Assembly (NCBI GenBank): GCA_041498815.1
Contig: JBGQJC010000002.1
Span: forward strand, 1 to 64,000
Direction of reading: 5' to 3'
Length of the DNA stretch: 64,000 bases
Source of the DNA: DATDPM01 sp041498815
GTDB taxonomy: Bacteria > Pseudomonadota > Alphaproteobacteria > DATDPM01
The notes under the pieces: generated by a model
Database searches by the model: none
What the model was told of the DNA's origin: nothing
The model's input: the letters and a program-made list of their open reading frames with translations, nothing else
Made by a program: the position numbers and the translations under genes
Shown here: positions 1 to 9,016 of the stretch, piece by piece
How positions within the stretch are numbered: position 1 is the stretch's first letter
How the letters are laid out: each line of letters opens with the position of its first letter

Positions 1-413
1 AGAATGGCGAAGGCACCGGCCAGAACATTCCGTCCGGCGTTTTCGTGAAAGACCAGCCAGGCGATCGCCATGGTGGCCAGCCCTTCCAGCGTCAGCAGGA
101 GCGAAGCGGACGCGGCGTCGGTTCGCGCCAGCCCGAACATGAGCAGCACCGGACCGATCACGCCGCCGGTAACGACGGCGGCGGCGAGCCAAGGCATATC
201 GGCCCGGGCAAGCGCCGCTTCGGGCCGCGGAATTCCGAACAGCCCCCGGCCAAATTCGATGCCGGCCAGGCCCATTCCCGCACCCAAGTAGAGGAGCCCG
301 GCCAACAGCCAGGGATCGACACCGCCCAGCAGCAGCTTGGCAAACGGCGTGCTGGCGCCGAACAGGAGCGCCGACACCAGCGCAAATAGAACCCCGGGCC
401 CTATGCGATTCAT
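1..413 (-). CDS. EamA/DMT-family transporter, N-terminal part, cut by window edge
   Basis: The minus strand reads from an ATG at 413 to the window edge with no stop, giving about 137 residues. The protein opens MNRIGPGVLFALVSALLFGA, typical of a drug/metabolite transporter (EamA) repeat, and continues with several hydrophobic helices separated by short polar loops. Residues such as PFAKLLLGGVDPWLLAGLLY and LFGLARTDAASASLLLTLEG fit the first five-helix half of a ten-helix DMT exporter. The family moves metabolites or drugs across the inner membrane, and the substrate cannot be told here. The start lies 8 nt past the stop of the mechanosensitive channel gene, so it is probably the third gene of the mutase-channel operon. 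The C-terminal half is outside the window. Confidence 0.8.
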   Translation of the reverse strand, partial: MNRIGPGVLFALVSALLFGASTPFAKLLLGGVDPWLLAGLLYLGAGMGLAGIEFGRGLFGIPRPEAALARADMPWLAAAVVTGGVIGPVLLMFGLARTDAASASLLLTLEGLATMAIAWLVFHENAGRNVLAGAFAI

Positions 414-421
414 ACGGGCTA

Positions 422-2947
422 TTACGCCAATCCCTTTTTCGCCTTGCGGCCCGCGGGCGTTTCGCCGTTTTCGCTCGTTGCCCGGCGCCCCGCGATCATC
501 CCTTCGATGCGGTCGAGGTCGCGCAGGTGAATGTCGGTCTGGGGGAAGGGCAATTCAATCCCGGCTTCGCGGAAGGCGCGTTCGATGGCGTAGTGGAGGT
601 CGCTCACGATCGTCCAATAGCGCTCGATCCGGTCGACATGGACCCGGAGTTCGAAATCGAGCGAACTGTCCCCGAATTTCAGCAACAGGGCCTGGGGCGG
701 CGGCGATTTGACGGCGGCCGGGTGCGCCGCTCCGCAGCGCGTCAGAACCTCCTTCACTTTCTCGACGTCGCTGCCGTAGGCGACGCCGACGGGCACGTCG
801 ATGCGCCCGAAGTGATCGCGGTGGGTCAGGTTGACGATGGAGGTCGACAGAATCTCGGAGTTCGGGATGATGACGTTGGCGCGCTGGAAGGTTTCGATCT
901 CGGTCGAGCGCACGCTGATTCTTTTGACGAAGCCTTCCTTGTCGCCGACCCGGATCCAGTCGCCGACCTTGACCGGCCGCTCGATCAAAAGAATTAGGCC
1001 CGAGACGAAATTGCTGGCGATCGCCTGCAGCCCGAAGCCGATGCCGACCGACAAGGCGCCGAGCACGACCGCGAGGTTGGTGAGGTTGAGGCCCAAGGCC
1101 GAGATCGCCATGACCGCCGCGACAACGAGCCCGACGTAGCCGACCGCGGCCTTGAGGGAATGGCGCACGCCGGCATCGAGGCGGGTCTGGGGGAAGATGC
1201 GCTCCTCCAACGAGCGCTGGATCCAGCGGGTGACGAGCAGAATCCCGGCGAACACCAGGAAGGCGGTCGCGATGTCCGAGATCGAGAACGTCAGGCGTTC
1301 GATGTAGAGGCCGATTTCCGAACTCTTGAGCCAGCCCGACAGCCCGTGCCAGCTGACGCCCCAGATCGGGAGCGCCAGCGGGACCGCGATCAGGACCATC
1401 ACGATGTTGACCCCGAACAGCAGCCAGAATTGGAGCACGCGGCTGCCGCGGTCCGTGAGCGTCAAGGCGTGCCGCACCCGGGGCGAAAGCCTTTCGTCGC
1501 GCGTGAGCAAAAGTTCGATCACCTCGCGCAACAACTCGTGCAGCAGCCAGAGCGCGCCGATCAAGGCCGCGGTCCAAACGAGCTTCGAGGTCAAATAGGC
1601 CGAGAGCCTGTAGTACCCGAGCAGCCCGGCGGCCGGAATGGTGATCGCGACCAGCATCATCACCCAGCGCAGAACCGGGAGCACGCGCCGGCGCACCTTC
1701 TGCAGCTCCTCGCTGATCGTTTCCTCGGTGGCGGTTGCAGCCTCCGCTTCGACCCCCGAAACCGCCCCCGGTCCGGTCCATTCCCACAAGCGGCGGCGCA
1801 GCAGGAACAAGACGCCGGCGGCGATGGTGCTGTTGGTGACGAAGTTGAAGACGGTTCGGAACTCGACCGACATCTGCTCGTGGTTTACCGATTCGTGGAC
1901 GAAGATGATGAAGGCCGCGACACCCGCGAGCGCGGTGATGGTGCGGTTGATGACGCGCGCGTTTTCGGGATGGAAGGGTGCCAGCTGCCAATCCGGCATG
2001 TCGGGGGCGAGCGCCGCGCGCGAGAGCGAGGAAGCGAGGATGAAAAAGACCAGGCCCAGGCACACGCCGGATGCGATCGGCAGCAAATGCGCCGATAACA
2101 TTTCCAGGCTCAGGAACGTGGCATAGACGGCGGCGACCGCAAGCGAGGGCAAGAGGCCGTGGCCCACCCCTTCGACCGCGGCGGCCAGCACCCGGCGCAT
2201 GTAGGTGGGCTGGGCAAGCGTGGGGTCGCGCCCGAAGCGGCGCAGCAGCCATTTGCGCAGCGGCCAGCCGATGAGCGCGGCCAGGAAGAGTCCGGTCGAG
2301 AGCACGGCCAGCGAATAGACGCCGCGCTCGGCAAAGGCGCCGCTGGCGAGCCATTCCAGCGGCGCGGCGACGAGCCCGGCCATGGTGGTGACGAACTCCG
2401 GGATCGCTTTGGCCCATACGCCCGGCAAGACCGGATAAGGCCCGCGGGTCAGGAGCCGCGAGGCCAGGCGCTCGCGGCTTGCGGCCATGAAGGTGCCCAT
2501 GATGTCGCTGGCCTGGGCGGCGACCAGATCCGCTTGTTTCATGCGGCTCTCAAAGACGGCGAGGCGCGCCTTCAGGCTTTCGCGCTGGCCGGCGACGTCT
2601 TGCGATTCGGCCGGCTCGCCCTCCTTGGGGGCGGGGCCCAAGGCCTCGAACAGCTTGCGGGTGGCCTCCGCCTGGGTCTGGGCGTCGCGCCAGGCTAAAA
2701 GCGAGTCGTCGTGCACTTTCTCGGCTTGCGCGCGGACGTCCTCGAATTCTTTTTCGTGCAAACCCGATTTGCCGAGCTCGGCGCGCGCGCTATCCAGCGC
2801 CTTGGTCCATTCGGCGATCTGGCCGGCGAAGACTTTCTCCTGCGCCGATGGGTCCGCCGCCAACGCCGCGGGGCCGATCACGAGCGCGGCGAGGAGAATC
2901 AGAGACCGCAGCCCGCGCGCGATTTGGAATTGAGACTGGCGCGGCAT
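422..2947 (-). CDS. Mechanosensitive channel of the MscS superfamily, large periplasmic form
   Basis: This encodes 841 residues from the ATG at 2947. The upstream in-frame extension lies inside the mutase gene and is not used. An N-terminal signal peptide ends near AALAADPSAQ, followed by a charged, helical periplasmic domain of about 150 residues (DUF3772-like) and then many transmembrane helices. The MscS pore and beta domain lies at the C-terminal end: GIGFGLQAIASNFVSGLILL, then ERPVKVGDWI and a VIIPNSEI segment. Such channels open under membrane tension and release solutes during hypoosmotic shock. The length fits the large MscK/YbiO-type forms. The start is 2 nt past the mutase stop, so the two genes are likely co-transcribed. 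Confidence 0.88.
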   Translation of the reverse strand: MPRQSQFQIARGLRSLILLAALVIGPAALAADPSAQEKVFAGQIAEWTKALDSARAELGKSGLHEKEFEDVRAQAEKVHDDSLLAWRDAQTQAEATRKLFEALGPAPKEGEPAESQDVAGQRESLKARLAVFESRMKQADLVAAQASDIMGTFMAASRERLASRLLTRGPYPVLPGVWAKAIPEFVTTMAGLVAAPLEWLASGAFAERGVYSLAVLSTGLFLAALIGWPLRKWLLRRFGRDPTLAQPTYMRRVLAAAVEGVGHGLLPSLAVAAVYATFLSLEMLSAHLLPIASGVCLGLVFFILASSLSRAALAPDMPDWQLAPFHPENARVINRTITALAGVAAFIIFVHESVNHEQMSVEFRTVFNFVTNSTIAAGVLFLLRRRLWEWTGPGAVSGVEAEAATATEETISEELQKVRRRVLPVLRWVMMLVAITIPAAGLLGYYRLSAYLTSKLVWTAALIGALWLLHELLREVIELLLTRDERLSPRVRHALTLTDRGSRVLQFWLLFGVNIVMVLIAVPLALPIWGVSWHGLSGWLKSSEIGLYIERLTFSISDIATAFLVFAGILLVTRWIQRSLEERIFPQTRLDAGVRHSLKAAVGYVGLVVAAVMAISALGLNLTNLAVVLGALSVGIGFGLQAIASNFVSGLILLIERPVKVGDWIRVGDKEGFVKRISVRSTEIETFQRANVIIPNSEILSTSIVNLTHRDHFGRIDVPVGVAYGSDVEKVKEVLTRCGAAHPAAVKSPPPQALLLKFGDSSLDFELRVHVDRIERYWTIVSDLHYAIERAFREAGIELPFPQTDIHLRDLDRIEGMIAGRRATSENGETPAGRKAKKGLA

Positions 2948-2949
2948 GG

Positions 2950-5100
2950 TCACGCCGCCTTTCTGCGCTTGACGATGAGGCGCAGCACCTCGGCCGCGGC
3001 GGTTGGGATGTTGGTGCCGGGCCCGTAGATCGCGGCGACGCCGCTTGATTTCAGGAAATCGTAATCCTGGGGCGGGATGACGCCGCCGCAAATGACCAGG
3101 ATATCGTCGGCGCCCTGCTTGCGCAGCTCCTCGACCAGCATCGGGACCAGCGTGCGGTGCCCGGCCGCCTGGCTGGAGACGCCGACCACGTGGACGTCGT
3201 TTTCGACCGCCTGGCGCGCGGCCTCTTCCGGCGTCTGGAATAGGGGCCCGACGTCGACATCGAAGCCGAGATCGGCAAAGGCCGTCGCGATCACCTTGGC
3301 GCCCCGGTCGTGGCCGTCTTGGCCGAGCTTGACCACCAGCATGCGCGGGCGGCGGCCCTCCTGTTCGGCGAAGCTTGCTACTTCGGACTGGATGCGGGCG
3401 AACTCCGCATCCCCGGCGTATTCCGCGGCATAGACGCCCGAGACGCTTTGAACGGTGGCGCGATAGCGGGTGAAGACTTTTTCGAGGGCGAGGGAGATTT
3501 CGCCGACGCTGGCCCGCGCCCGGGTCGCCGTAATCGAAAGCGCCAGCAGATTCCCCTGGCCCGACTTGGCCGCGTCCGTCAGCGCCTCGAGCGCCTTGGC
3601 GCAGGCCTTCTCGTCCCGCGTCCGGCGGATGCGCTCCAGCCTCGCAATCTGTGTTTCGCGCACCTTGGTGTTGTCGATGACCAGAATATCCACATGCTCC
3701 GGCTCTTCGGGCTGATACTTGTTCACCCCCACCACGGCTTCCTCGCCGCGGTCGACTCTAGCCTGCTTGCGCGCGGCCGATTCCTCGATCCGCAATTTCG
3801 GCATGCCGGACTCGACCGCCTTGGTCATGCCGCCCAATTCCTCGACCTCGGCAATTAATTTCATGGCCTCGTTGGCCAAGCTGTCGGTCAAGGCCTCGAC
3901 ATAGAAGGAGCCGCCCAAAGGATCGATCACCTTCGGGATTCCGGTTTCCTCGGCGATGATGAGCTGGGTGTTGCGGGCAATCCGCGCCGAGAAGGGTGTC
4001 GGCAAGGCCAGCGCCTCGTCGAAGGAATTGGTGTGCAGCGATTGGGTCCCGCCCAGAACGGCGGCCATCGCCTCGATCGTGGTGCGCACGATATTGTTGT
4101 ACGGATCTTGCTCGGTGAGACTGACACCCGACGTCTGGCAATGGGTGCGAAGTGCCAGGCTCATCGGGTTCTTGGGGTTGAACCCGCTCATGATCCGCGC
4201 CCATAAAAGCCTTGCGGCGCGGAGCTTGGCGATCTCCATGAAGAAGTTCATGCCGATCGAGAAGAAGAACGATAGCCGCGGCGCGAATTCGTCGGCGTCG
4301 AGTCCGCGCTTCAGCGCGGCGCGCACGTATTCGAGGCCGTCCGCCAGCGTGAAGGCCAGTTCCTGGACGGCGGTCGCACCCGCTTCCTGCATGTGGTAGC
4401 CGGAAATCGAAATCGAATTGAACCGCGGCATGTGTTTGGCGGTGTATTCGATGATGTCGGCGACGATTCGCATGCTGGGACCGGGCGGATAGATATAGGT
4501 GTTGCGGACCATGAACTCCTTGAGGATATCGTTCTGGATGGTGCCCGAGAGCTTTTCCTTGGCCACCCCCTGCTCTTCCGCCGCGACGATGAAACCGGCG
4601 AGCACGGGCAGCACCGCGCCGTTCATGGTCATCGAGACGCTCATCTCGTCGAGCGGGATGCCGTCGAACAGGATTTTCATGTCCTCGACGGAATCGATGG
4701 CGACGCCGGCCTTGCCCACGTCGCCCACGACGCGGGGATGATCGGAGTCGTAGCCGCGGTGGGTGGCGAGATCGAAGGCGACCGAAAGCCCCATCTGGCC
4801 GTTGCGCAAGCCCGCCCGGTAGAAGGCGTTCGATTCCTCGGCGGTCGAGAAGCCGGCGTATTGGCGAATCGTCCACGGACGATACGTATACATGGTGGCG
4901 CGCGGCCCGCGCAGGTATGGCGGAAATCCGGGCAGTGTCGCGACCTGTTCGAGGCCTTCGAGATCGGCCGCGGTGTAGAGCGGCTTGACCGCGATCCCCT
5001 CGGGCGTGTGCCAGGCAAGCTTATCCGCCCCGCGGCCCTTCATCTCTTCGGCCGCAAGCGCCAGCCAATCGGCAAGCGTTTTTCCCTGGAATTCCGCCAT
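2950..5100 (-). CDS. scpA: Methylmalonyl-CoA mutase, large (homodimer-type) subunit
   Basis: This 716-residue enzyme interconverts methylmalonyl-CoA and succinyl-CoA using adenosylcobalamin. The N-terminal TIM-barrel half carries PWTIRQYAGFSTAEESNAFY, and the C-terminal cobalamin-binding domain carries KLGQDGHDRGAKV, with His597 the expected lower axial cobalt ligand of the DxHxxG motif. The length is that of a full catalytic chain. No small subunit (mutA) lies beside it, which fits the single-chain alphaproteobacterial type. The ATG at 5100 is the first in frame. The mechanosensitive channel starts 2 nt after the stop, so the mutase is the likely first gene of a short operon. No cobalamin riboswitch is seen upstream. 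Confidence 0.95.
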   Translation of the reverse strand: MAEFQGKTLADWLALAAEEMKGRGADKLAWHTPEGIAVKPLYTAADLEGLEQVATLPGFPPYLRGPRATMYTYRPWTIRQYAGFSTAEESNAFYRAGLRNGQMGLSVAFDLATHRGYDSDHPRVVGDVGKAGVAIDSVEDMKILFDGIPLDEMSVSMTMNGAVLPVLAGFIVAAEEQGVAKEKLSGTIQNDILKEFMVRNTYIYPPGPSMRIVADIIEYTAKHMPRFNSISISGYHMQEAGATAVQELAFTLADGLEYVRAALKRGLDADEFAPRLSFFFSIGMNFFMEIAKLRAARLLWARIMSGFNPKNPMSLALRTHCQTSGVSLTEQDPYNNIVRTTIEAMAAVLGGTQSLHTNSFDEALALPTPFSARIARNTQLIIAEETGIPKVIDPLGGSFYVEALTDSLANEAMKLIAEVEELGGMTKAVESGMPKLRIEESAARKQARVDRGEEAVVGVNKYQPEEPEHVDILVIDNTKVRETQIARLERIRRTRDEKACAKALEALTDAAKSGQGNLLALSITATRARASVGEISLALEKVFTRYRATVQSVSGVYAAEYAGDAEFARIQSEVASFAEQEGRRPRMLVVKLGQDGHDRGAKVIATAFADLGFDVDVGPLFQTPEEAARQAVENDVHVVGVSSQAAGHRTLVPMLVEELRKQGADDILVICGGVIPPQDYDFLKSSGVAAIYGPGTNIPTAAAEVLRLIVKRRKAA

Positions 5101-5190
5101 CCGCTAAGCCCAATCCTCAGGGCGCAATATACGAAGGAGCGCCGCACCGGTCCATGCCGGGCGGCGGGGGCGGCAGGCGTGGGGGAGCGG

Positions 5191-6405
5191 CTAGAGGTCG
5201 TCCCGGGAGAGGCGCGGCTCGCCGAAGAGATATCCCTGGCCGAAGGAGATCGGGTAATCGAGGAGCTCGACCAAGGACTGTTCGTTCTCGATCTTCTCGG
5301 CGATGAGATCGATGCCGTAGCGGTTCAATTCCGCCTTGAGCTCGCGCAGGTTGAAGCCCGGGCGCGGATTGCGGATTTGCGAGAGCAGGACTCCGGTCTC
5401 GACCTTGATGAATTTGACGCGGTGGCGGGCCAGCGCCGCCAGATCCATGTCGAGATGCGCCACCTGATCGAGCGAGAAACGGAAGCCGAGCGAGGCCAAA
5501 CGCTCGAGATTGCGGATCACCTCGTCGTCCACGTGGTTGACGGCGGCCTGGGTCAGCTCGAAGACGAGATTGCTCGCCAGGTTCTGGTTCAAGCCCAGGA
5601 ATTCGATGAAGTCGCGCAGGAACGGCTTGTCGCTCAGGCTGTGGGGCGAAATGTTGCAGAAGAAGCCGATGTTGCGTTTGCGGTTCTGGATTTTGCGGAT
5701 CAACTGCACGCAGCGGAACAGCAGCATGTTGTCGATCGCGCCGATCAGCCCCTCGCGCTCGGCCAGGGCGATGTATTGCTCGGGCACGATCATCAGATCG
5801 TCCGCGACCCGGATGCGCGAGAAGCATTCGTAATGGCGCACCTTGCGCTGGGGCAGGCTCACGATCGGCTGAAGGAAAAGGTCGACGCGGCCGGCGTTGA
5901 GGCCCTGGCGCACCCGATCGAGGATCGCCTTGGGATCGAGGCCGGTGGCAACCCTGAGCACCGGGGCCGGCTTGTCGCCGATGAAATCCGGCAATACCAC
6001 CGGCGGGGCGCCGTTTTCCGCGCGCTTCGAGAGCTGCTTGACGAGTTTTTCCAGAACCTTGACCTCGGCGACGATCTCGCCGATGTCGGGCTGCCCCTTG
6101 CCGGTCCTGCCCGGCCCCTGGAGCGCCTCGAACAGCCCGCGGGTTTCGCCCCGGGCGCGCGAGAGCTCGTCCATGATGCCATCCTGGGCGTGGCGCAAGA
6201 TGCCGACCTCGCCGATCAGCTCGCGCCGCTCGTCGAGACGCACGAAGGCCTCGTGCAGCACCGCGCAGGCAATCAACACGACGCCGCCCGCGACCATCGA
6301 GGTATTGGCGTCGAATCCGGGGAAGTGCTGCGGCAGGACCAGCGCCACGACCGCCGCCATCGAGGCGTAAGAAAGAAAAATGATGATGTGAAAGAGATAT
6401 GGCAT
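5191..6405 (-). CDS. TipF-like membrane protein with degenerate EAL domain
   Basis: The 404-residue protein begins with two hydrophobic helices (FHIIIFLSYASMAAVVALVL and MVAGGVVLIACAVLHEAF), then a charged coiled-coil stretch (about residues 55-125), then an EAL phosphodiesterase fold (about 160-404). The catalytic EAL box reads ECFSRI, the DDFG region reads SLDQV, and the GVE box reads KIEN, so key metal ligands of c-di-GMP hydrolysis are missing. This architecture matches TipF, the c-di-GMP receptor that directs flagellum placement in Caulobacter. A receptor role is therefore more likely than catalysis. No flagellar genes lie in the window, so the assignment rests on architecture. The ATG at 6405 has only weak ribosome-binding sequence. 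Confidence 0.68.
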   Translation of the reverse strand: MPYLFHIIIFLSYASMAAVVALVLPQHFPGFDANTSMVAGGVVLIACAVLHEAFVRLDERRELIGEVGILRHAQDGIMDELSRARGETRGLFEALQGPGRTGKGQPDIGEIVAEVKVLEKLVKQLSKRAENGAPPVVLPDFIGDKPAPVLRVATGLDPKAILDRVRQGLNAGRVDLFLQPIVSLPQRKVRHYECFSRIRVADDLMIVPEQYIALAEREGLIGAIDNMLLFRCVQLIRKIQNRKRNIGFFCNISPHSLSDKPFLRDFIEFLGLNQNLASNLVFELTQAAVNHVDDEVIRNLERLASLGFRFSLDQVAHLDMDLAALARHRVKFIKVETGVLLSQIRNPRPGFNLRELKAELNRYGIDLIAEKIENEQSLVELLDYPISFGQGYLFGEPRLSRDDL

Positions 6406-6573
6406 CCTTAGCCCCCGCTAGGCGCGGGGCCGAAGTGTTGGCCCAAGGTCTTGAAATAAGGTTAACGAAGGGCCCGGGGGGCCGGAATTCCTTGGCATCG
6501 GAGCACCAAGCCCGGCCCAAAGCCTTTGGGAGCCCCCGGAAAATCGCGATTGTCCCGCGGCCCTGCCGCATGG

Positions 6574-7626
6574 CTAACGGGCCTCGATCCCGATGGCTTG
6601 CGCGAGGCCGTTAAAACCGTCGCGCTTCAGGCACGAGGCGAGCTCGGATTTGATGCGCGGGATGAGCGCCGGCCCGCGGTAAACGAGGGCGGTATAAAGC
6701 TGCACCAGCGTGGCTCCGGCCTTGATCTTGGCGTAGGCATCGGCACCCGAGCGGATTCCCCCGACGCCGATGAGCGGGATCCGGCCGCGGGTGGCGCGGT
6801 AGAGCGCGCGCAGCACCTCGGTCGAGGGCGCAAACAGGGGCGCGCCGCTGAGGCCGCCCTGCTCGCGGCGATTCCCGCTTTGGAGACTTAGGGGGCGCGC
6901 CAGCGTGGTGTTGGTGGCGACGATACCGTCGATTCCGGTTTCGATGGCGACAGCGGCGATCTCTTCCAATTGCCCGGGACCGAGATCGGGCGCGATCTTG
7001 AGGAGGAGCGGCGGCGGGCCACCGGGAGCTTTGAGTGCGGCGCGCGCGGCCAGCACGGTTTTGATCAGCGCACGCAGCGGCTCGCGTTGCTGGAGGTCAC
7101 GCAAGGCCGGGGTATTGGGCGAAGATACGTTCACCACCACGTAATCGGCCGAATCCCCCAACGCCCCCAGCGCCGCCGCGTAATCGGCGGCGGCATCCGC
7201 ACTATCCCGGTTGCGGCCGATGTTGACGCCGGTGATCCCGCGGCGATGCTTAAGCCGGCTGCCAACGATCGCTGCTCCGGCGCTGTTGAAGCCGAGGCGG
7301 TTGATGACGGCTTCGTCCTCGGCCAGGCGGAAGACGCGGGGGCGCGGATTCCCGGGTTGGGGTTTGGGCGTCACCGTGCCGACCTCGACGAAACCGAAAC
7401 CCAAGGCGAGTGCCGCTTTCACCACCTCGGCGTGTTTGTCGAAGCCGGCGGCGAGCCCGACGGGATTGGGGAATTCGCGCCCCCACACGCGGCTGTGGAG
7501 AATGGGATCGTCGCAGCCGCTTTGGCGCGGCCCGAGGCCGAGCTTGAGGGCCGCAATCGTCGCCCGGTGGGCGGATTCCGGCGGCAACTGCCGCAACAAG
7601 GGTCCGATCAGGCGGTAGAAATCCAT
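6574..7626 (-). CDS. pyrD: Dihydroorotate dehydrogenase (quinone), class 2
   Basis: This 350-residue enzyme oxidises dihydroorotate to orotate, the fourth step of pyrimidine synthesis, with FMN and membrane quinone. The N-terminal segment MDFYRLIGPLLRQLPPESAH is the membrane-associating helical pair of class 2 enzymes. The barrel shows NPVGLAAGFDKHAEVV, GFVEVGTVTPKPQPGNPRPR, INRLGFNSAG, VVNVSSPNTP with the class 2 catalytic serine, and IGVGGIRSGADAYAKI near the C-terminus. The ATG at 7626 is used. The gene appears to stand alone: 168 bp separate it from the TipF-like gene, and the upstream 280 bp hold only a palindrome. Confidence 0.95.
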   Translation of the reverse strand: MDFYRLIGPLLRQLPPESAHRATIAALKLGLGPRQSGCDDPILHSRVWGREFPNPVGLAAGFDKHAEVVKAALALGFGFVEVGTVTPKPQPGNPRPRVFRLAEDEAVINRLGFNSAGAAIVGSRLKHRRGITGVNIGRNRDSADAAADYAAALGALGDSADYVVVNVSSPNTPALRDLQQREPLRALIKTVLAARAALKAPGGPPPLLLKIAPDLGPGQLEEIAAVAIETGIDGIVATNTTLARPLSLQSGNRREQGGLSGAPLFAPSTEVLRALYRATRGRIPLIGVGGIRSGADAYAKIKAGATLVQLYTALVYRGPALIPRIKSELASCLKRDGFNGLAQAIGIEAR

Positions 7627-7908
7627 CTACTCCGTCACCCCGCGCGAAGGCCGGCGCGACCGTAGCCCATGCCCCGCCGTTTTCACAGGCCCGCCGATCC
7701 GCCGCGATTTGCAACACCGGGTGTTGCCGTTTGCAACCCGGCCCCGGGGCAAAGCGTAATCCGGCCAGCGCCGGGGGCCGGGGCGAAAGCGGGAAATATC
7801 ATCATTTGTCATCATCTTGGGCCGCCCCGCGCCCGGCCTTGACCTGGGCGATGGCCGCGATCGGCATGGGGCTTGCTTTTCCTGAAGCCAACAACGGAGC
7901 AAAGCGCG
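7627..7908. promoter_or_regulatory. Divergent intergenic region with a perfect palindrome at 7711-7727
   Basis: This region lies between pyrD (minus) and a small plus-strand gene. It holds GCAACACCGGGTGTTGC at 7711-7727, a perfect inverted repeat with 7-bp arms. TTTGCAAC occurs again just to the right (7730-7737), and the left arm is itself preceded by TTT. The arrangement suggests a regulator binding site or a short hairpin in the pyrD leader. No run of T follows, so a terminator is unlikely. I could not place a convincing -35/-10 pair. Confidence 0.4.
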
Positions 7909-8103
7909 ATGCGGGAGCAAGACGGGGACAACGGCACGGCCGCATTGGCGGCCGCTTGCGCCATCGCGGCGAAGCTCGAATCCGGCTTCGTCGTCGCCCC
8001 GCTCGAGCCGAGCCGCGAAATGGTGGAGGAAGGCGTCGCGGCCGGCGGGGTCACGCCAGCCTGCGCCAAGCGCATCTACCAGGCGATGCTGGGCCGGCTT
8101 TAG
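7909..8103 (+). CDS. Small hypothetical protein (64 aa)
   Basis: I do not recognise this 64-residue protein. It begins MREQDGDNGTAALAAACAIA and ends GVTPACAKRIYQAMLGRL, an alanine-rich, mostly helical, soluble-looking peptide with no signal or membrane segment. The chosen ATG at 7909 has a GGAG about ten bases upstream; an ATG further 5' in frame lacks such a site. Codon use is GC-rich like the neighbours, which favours a real gene. It lies about 150 bp ahead of the S24-type repressor on the same strand. Whether the two share a transcript is unclear. Confidence 0.5.
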   Translation: MREQDGDNGTAALAAACAIAAKLESGFVVAPLEPSREMVEEGVAAGGVTPACAKRIYQAMLGRL

Positions 8104-8207
8104 GCCGTGCCGGAATCGGTGCCGAAGTTCCGTGAGAAATTCCGTGAAATCTGCGGCGGAAGCTGCGATTTGCCGCGATTTGAGCTTAACCCCGCGCGCT
8201 TGTGATA

Positions 8208-8223
8208 GGTGTATTTTCCTAAT
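8208..8223 (+). promoter_or_regulatory. Candidate operator (TTTTCCTAA motif) upstream of the S24 repressor
   Basis: GGTGTATTTTCCTAAT lies 34 bp before the repressor start. A related GGCGTGTTTTCCTAAAA lies just after its stop (8909-8925), and further (T/A)TTCCTA(A/T) copies occur at 18375-18390, 22268-22281 and 25875-25891. An AT-rich motif recurring near a self-cleaving-type repressor in GC-rich DNA suggests an autoregulatory operator. The TATTTT part could instead be a -10 promoter element. The binding protein is inferred. Confidence 0.35.
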
Positions 8224-8256
8224 GCCGCAGGCCCGCCAATCTAAGAAGATGTTCCC

Positions 8257-8889
8257 ATGCTGCGACACGCCGACATTTGGCGCGCGATCGATGCCTTGGC
8301 TTCCGAGCACGGGCTGACCCCCTCGGGTTTGGCGCGGCGGTCCGGCCTCGATCCCACGACCTTCAACAAGAGCAAGCGCATCACGCGCGACGGCAAGCCG
8401 CGTTGGCCGAGCACCGAAAGCGTCGCCAAGATTCTCGATGCGACCGGGAGCACCATCGACGAGTTCACGAGCTTTATTACCGGCGTCAAGGGACGCCGCG
8501 CCGTCCAGCGCGTCCCGGTTCTGGGCTATGCCCAGGCGGGCGACAAGGGCTTCTTCGACGATGCCGGGTATCCCACGGGAATCGGCTGGGACGAGATCGT
8601 TTTCCCGGACCTCAACGATCCCCATGCCTTTGCCCTCGAGGTGAGCGGCGATTCCATGGAGCCGGTGTACCGCGAGGGCGACGTGATCGTGGTTTCGCCG
8701 GCGGCGGGGATCCGGCGCGGCGACCGCGTGGCGGTGAAGACCAAGGACCAGGAGGTGATGGTGAAGCAGCTGCTGCGGCAGACCGCGCATAAGATCGACC
8801 TTCAATCCCTCAACCCGCGCCATCCCGACCGCAACCTGACGGTCGAGGAAGTGGCCTGGATCGCCCGCATCGTGTGGGCGGGCCAATAA
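8257..8889 (+). CDS. HTH transcriptional repressor with S24 (LexA-like) peptidase domain
   Basis: This 210-residue protein has an N-terminal helix-turn-helix of the Cro/CI type (about residues 5-70; GLTPSGLARRSGLDPTTFNK) and a C-terminal S24 domain (about 85-210). The catalytic serine is Ser133 in SGDSMEP and the lysine is Lys161 in VAVKTKD. Ala94-Gly95 in YAQAGD matches the usual self-cleavage bond. Such proteins repress genes until cleaved or inactivated under stress. It is not canonical LexA: the DNA-binding domain is of the phage-repressor kind. The TTTTCCTAA motif upstream may be its own operator. Confidence 0.85.
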   Translation: MLRHADIWRAIDALASEHGLTPSGLARRSGLDPTTFNKSKRITRDGKPRWPSTESVAKILDATGSTIDEFTSFITGVKGRRAVQRVPVLGYAQAGDKGFFDDAGYPTGIGWDEIVFPDLNDPHAFALEVSGDSMEPVYREGDVIVVSPAAGIRRGDRVAVKTKDQEVMVKQLLRQTAHKIDLQSLNPRHPDRNLTVEEVAWIARIVWAGQ

Positions 8890-8951
8890 GGCGGCGCCCC
8901 GCAAGCTAGGCGTGTTTTCCTAAAAGCCTTTATTGGATTTTATTCATAATT

Positions 8952-8972
8952 CCCGGATTTATCCAATCCGGG
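8952..8972. terminator. Hairpin between convergent repressor and lysS genes
   Basis: CCCGGATT and AATCCGGG form a perfect 8-bp stem around the loop TATCC. The hairpin sits between the 3' ends of the repressor (plus) and lysS (minus). Neither side has a long T tract, though an AT-rich stretch (8926-8951) lies on the side used by lysS transcripts. It may be a weak bidirectional terminator. Confidence 0.4.
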
Positions 8973-9016
8973 GCGCCGGGCCGCGCGCGCTATTCCTTTG
9001 CAGCGCCACAAGGATT

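Noticed and set aside
4393..6411. Long open plus-strand frame (about 670 codons) across the mutase and TipF-like genes
   Set aside because: It is antisense to two convincing genes, and its composition is that of a mirrored coding strand.
7627..8904. Minus-strand frame of about 425 codons opposite the S24 repressor
   Set aside because: The plus-strand repressor has clear catalytic residues; the minus frame is its shadow.
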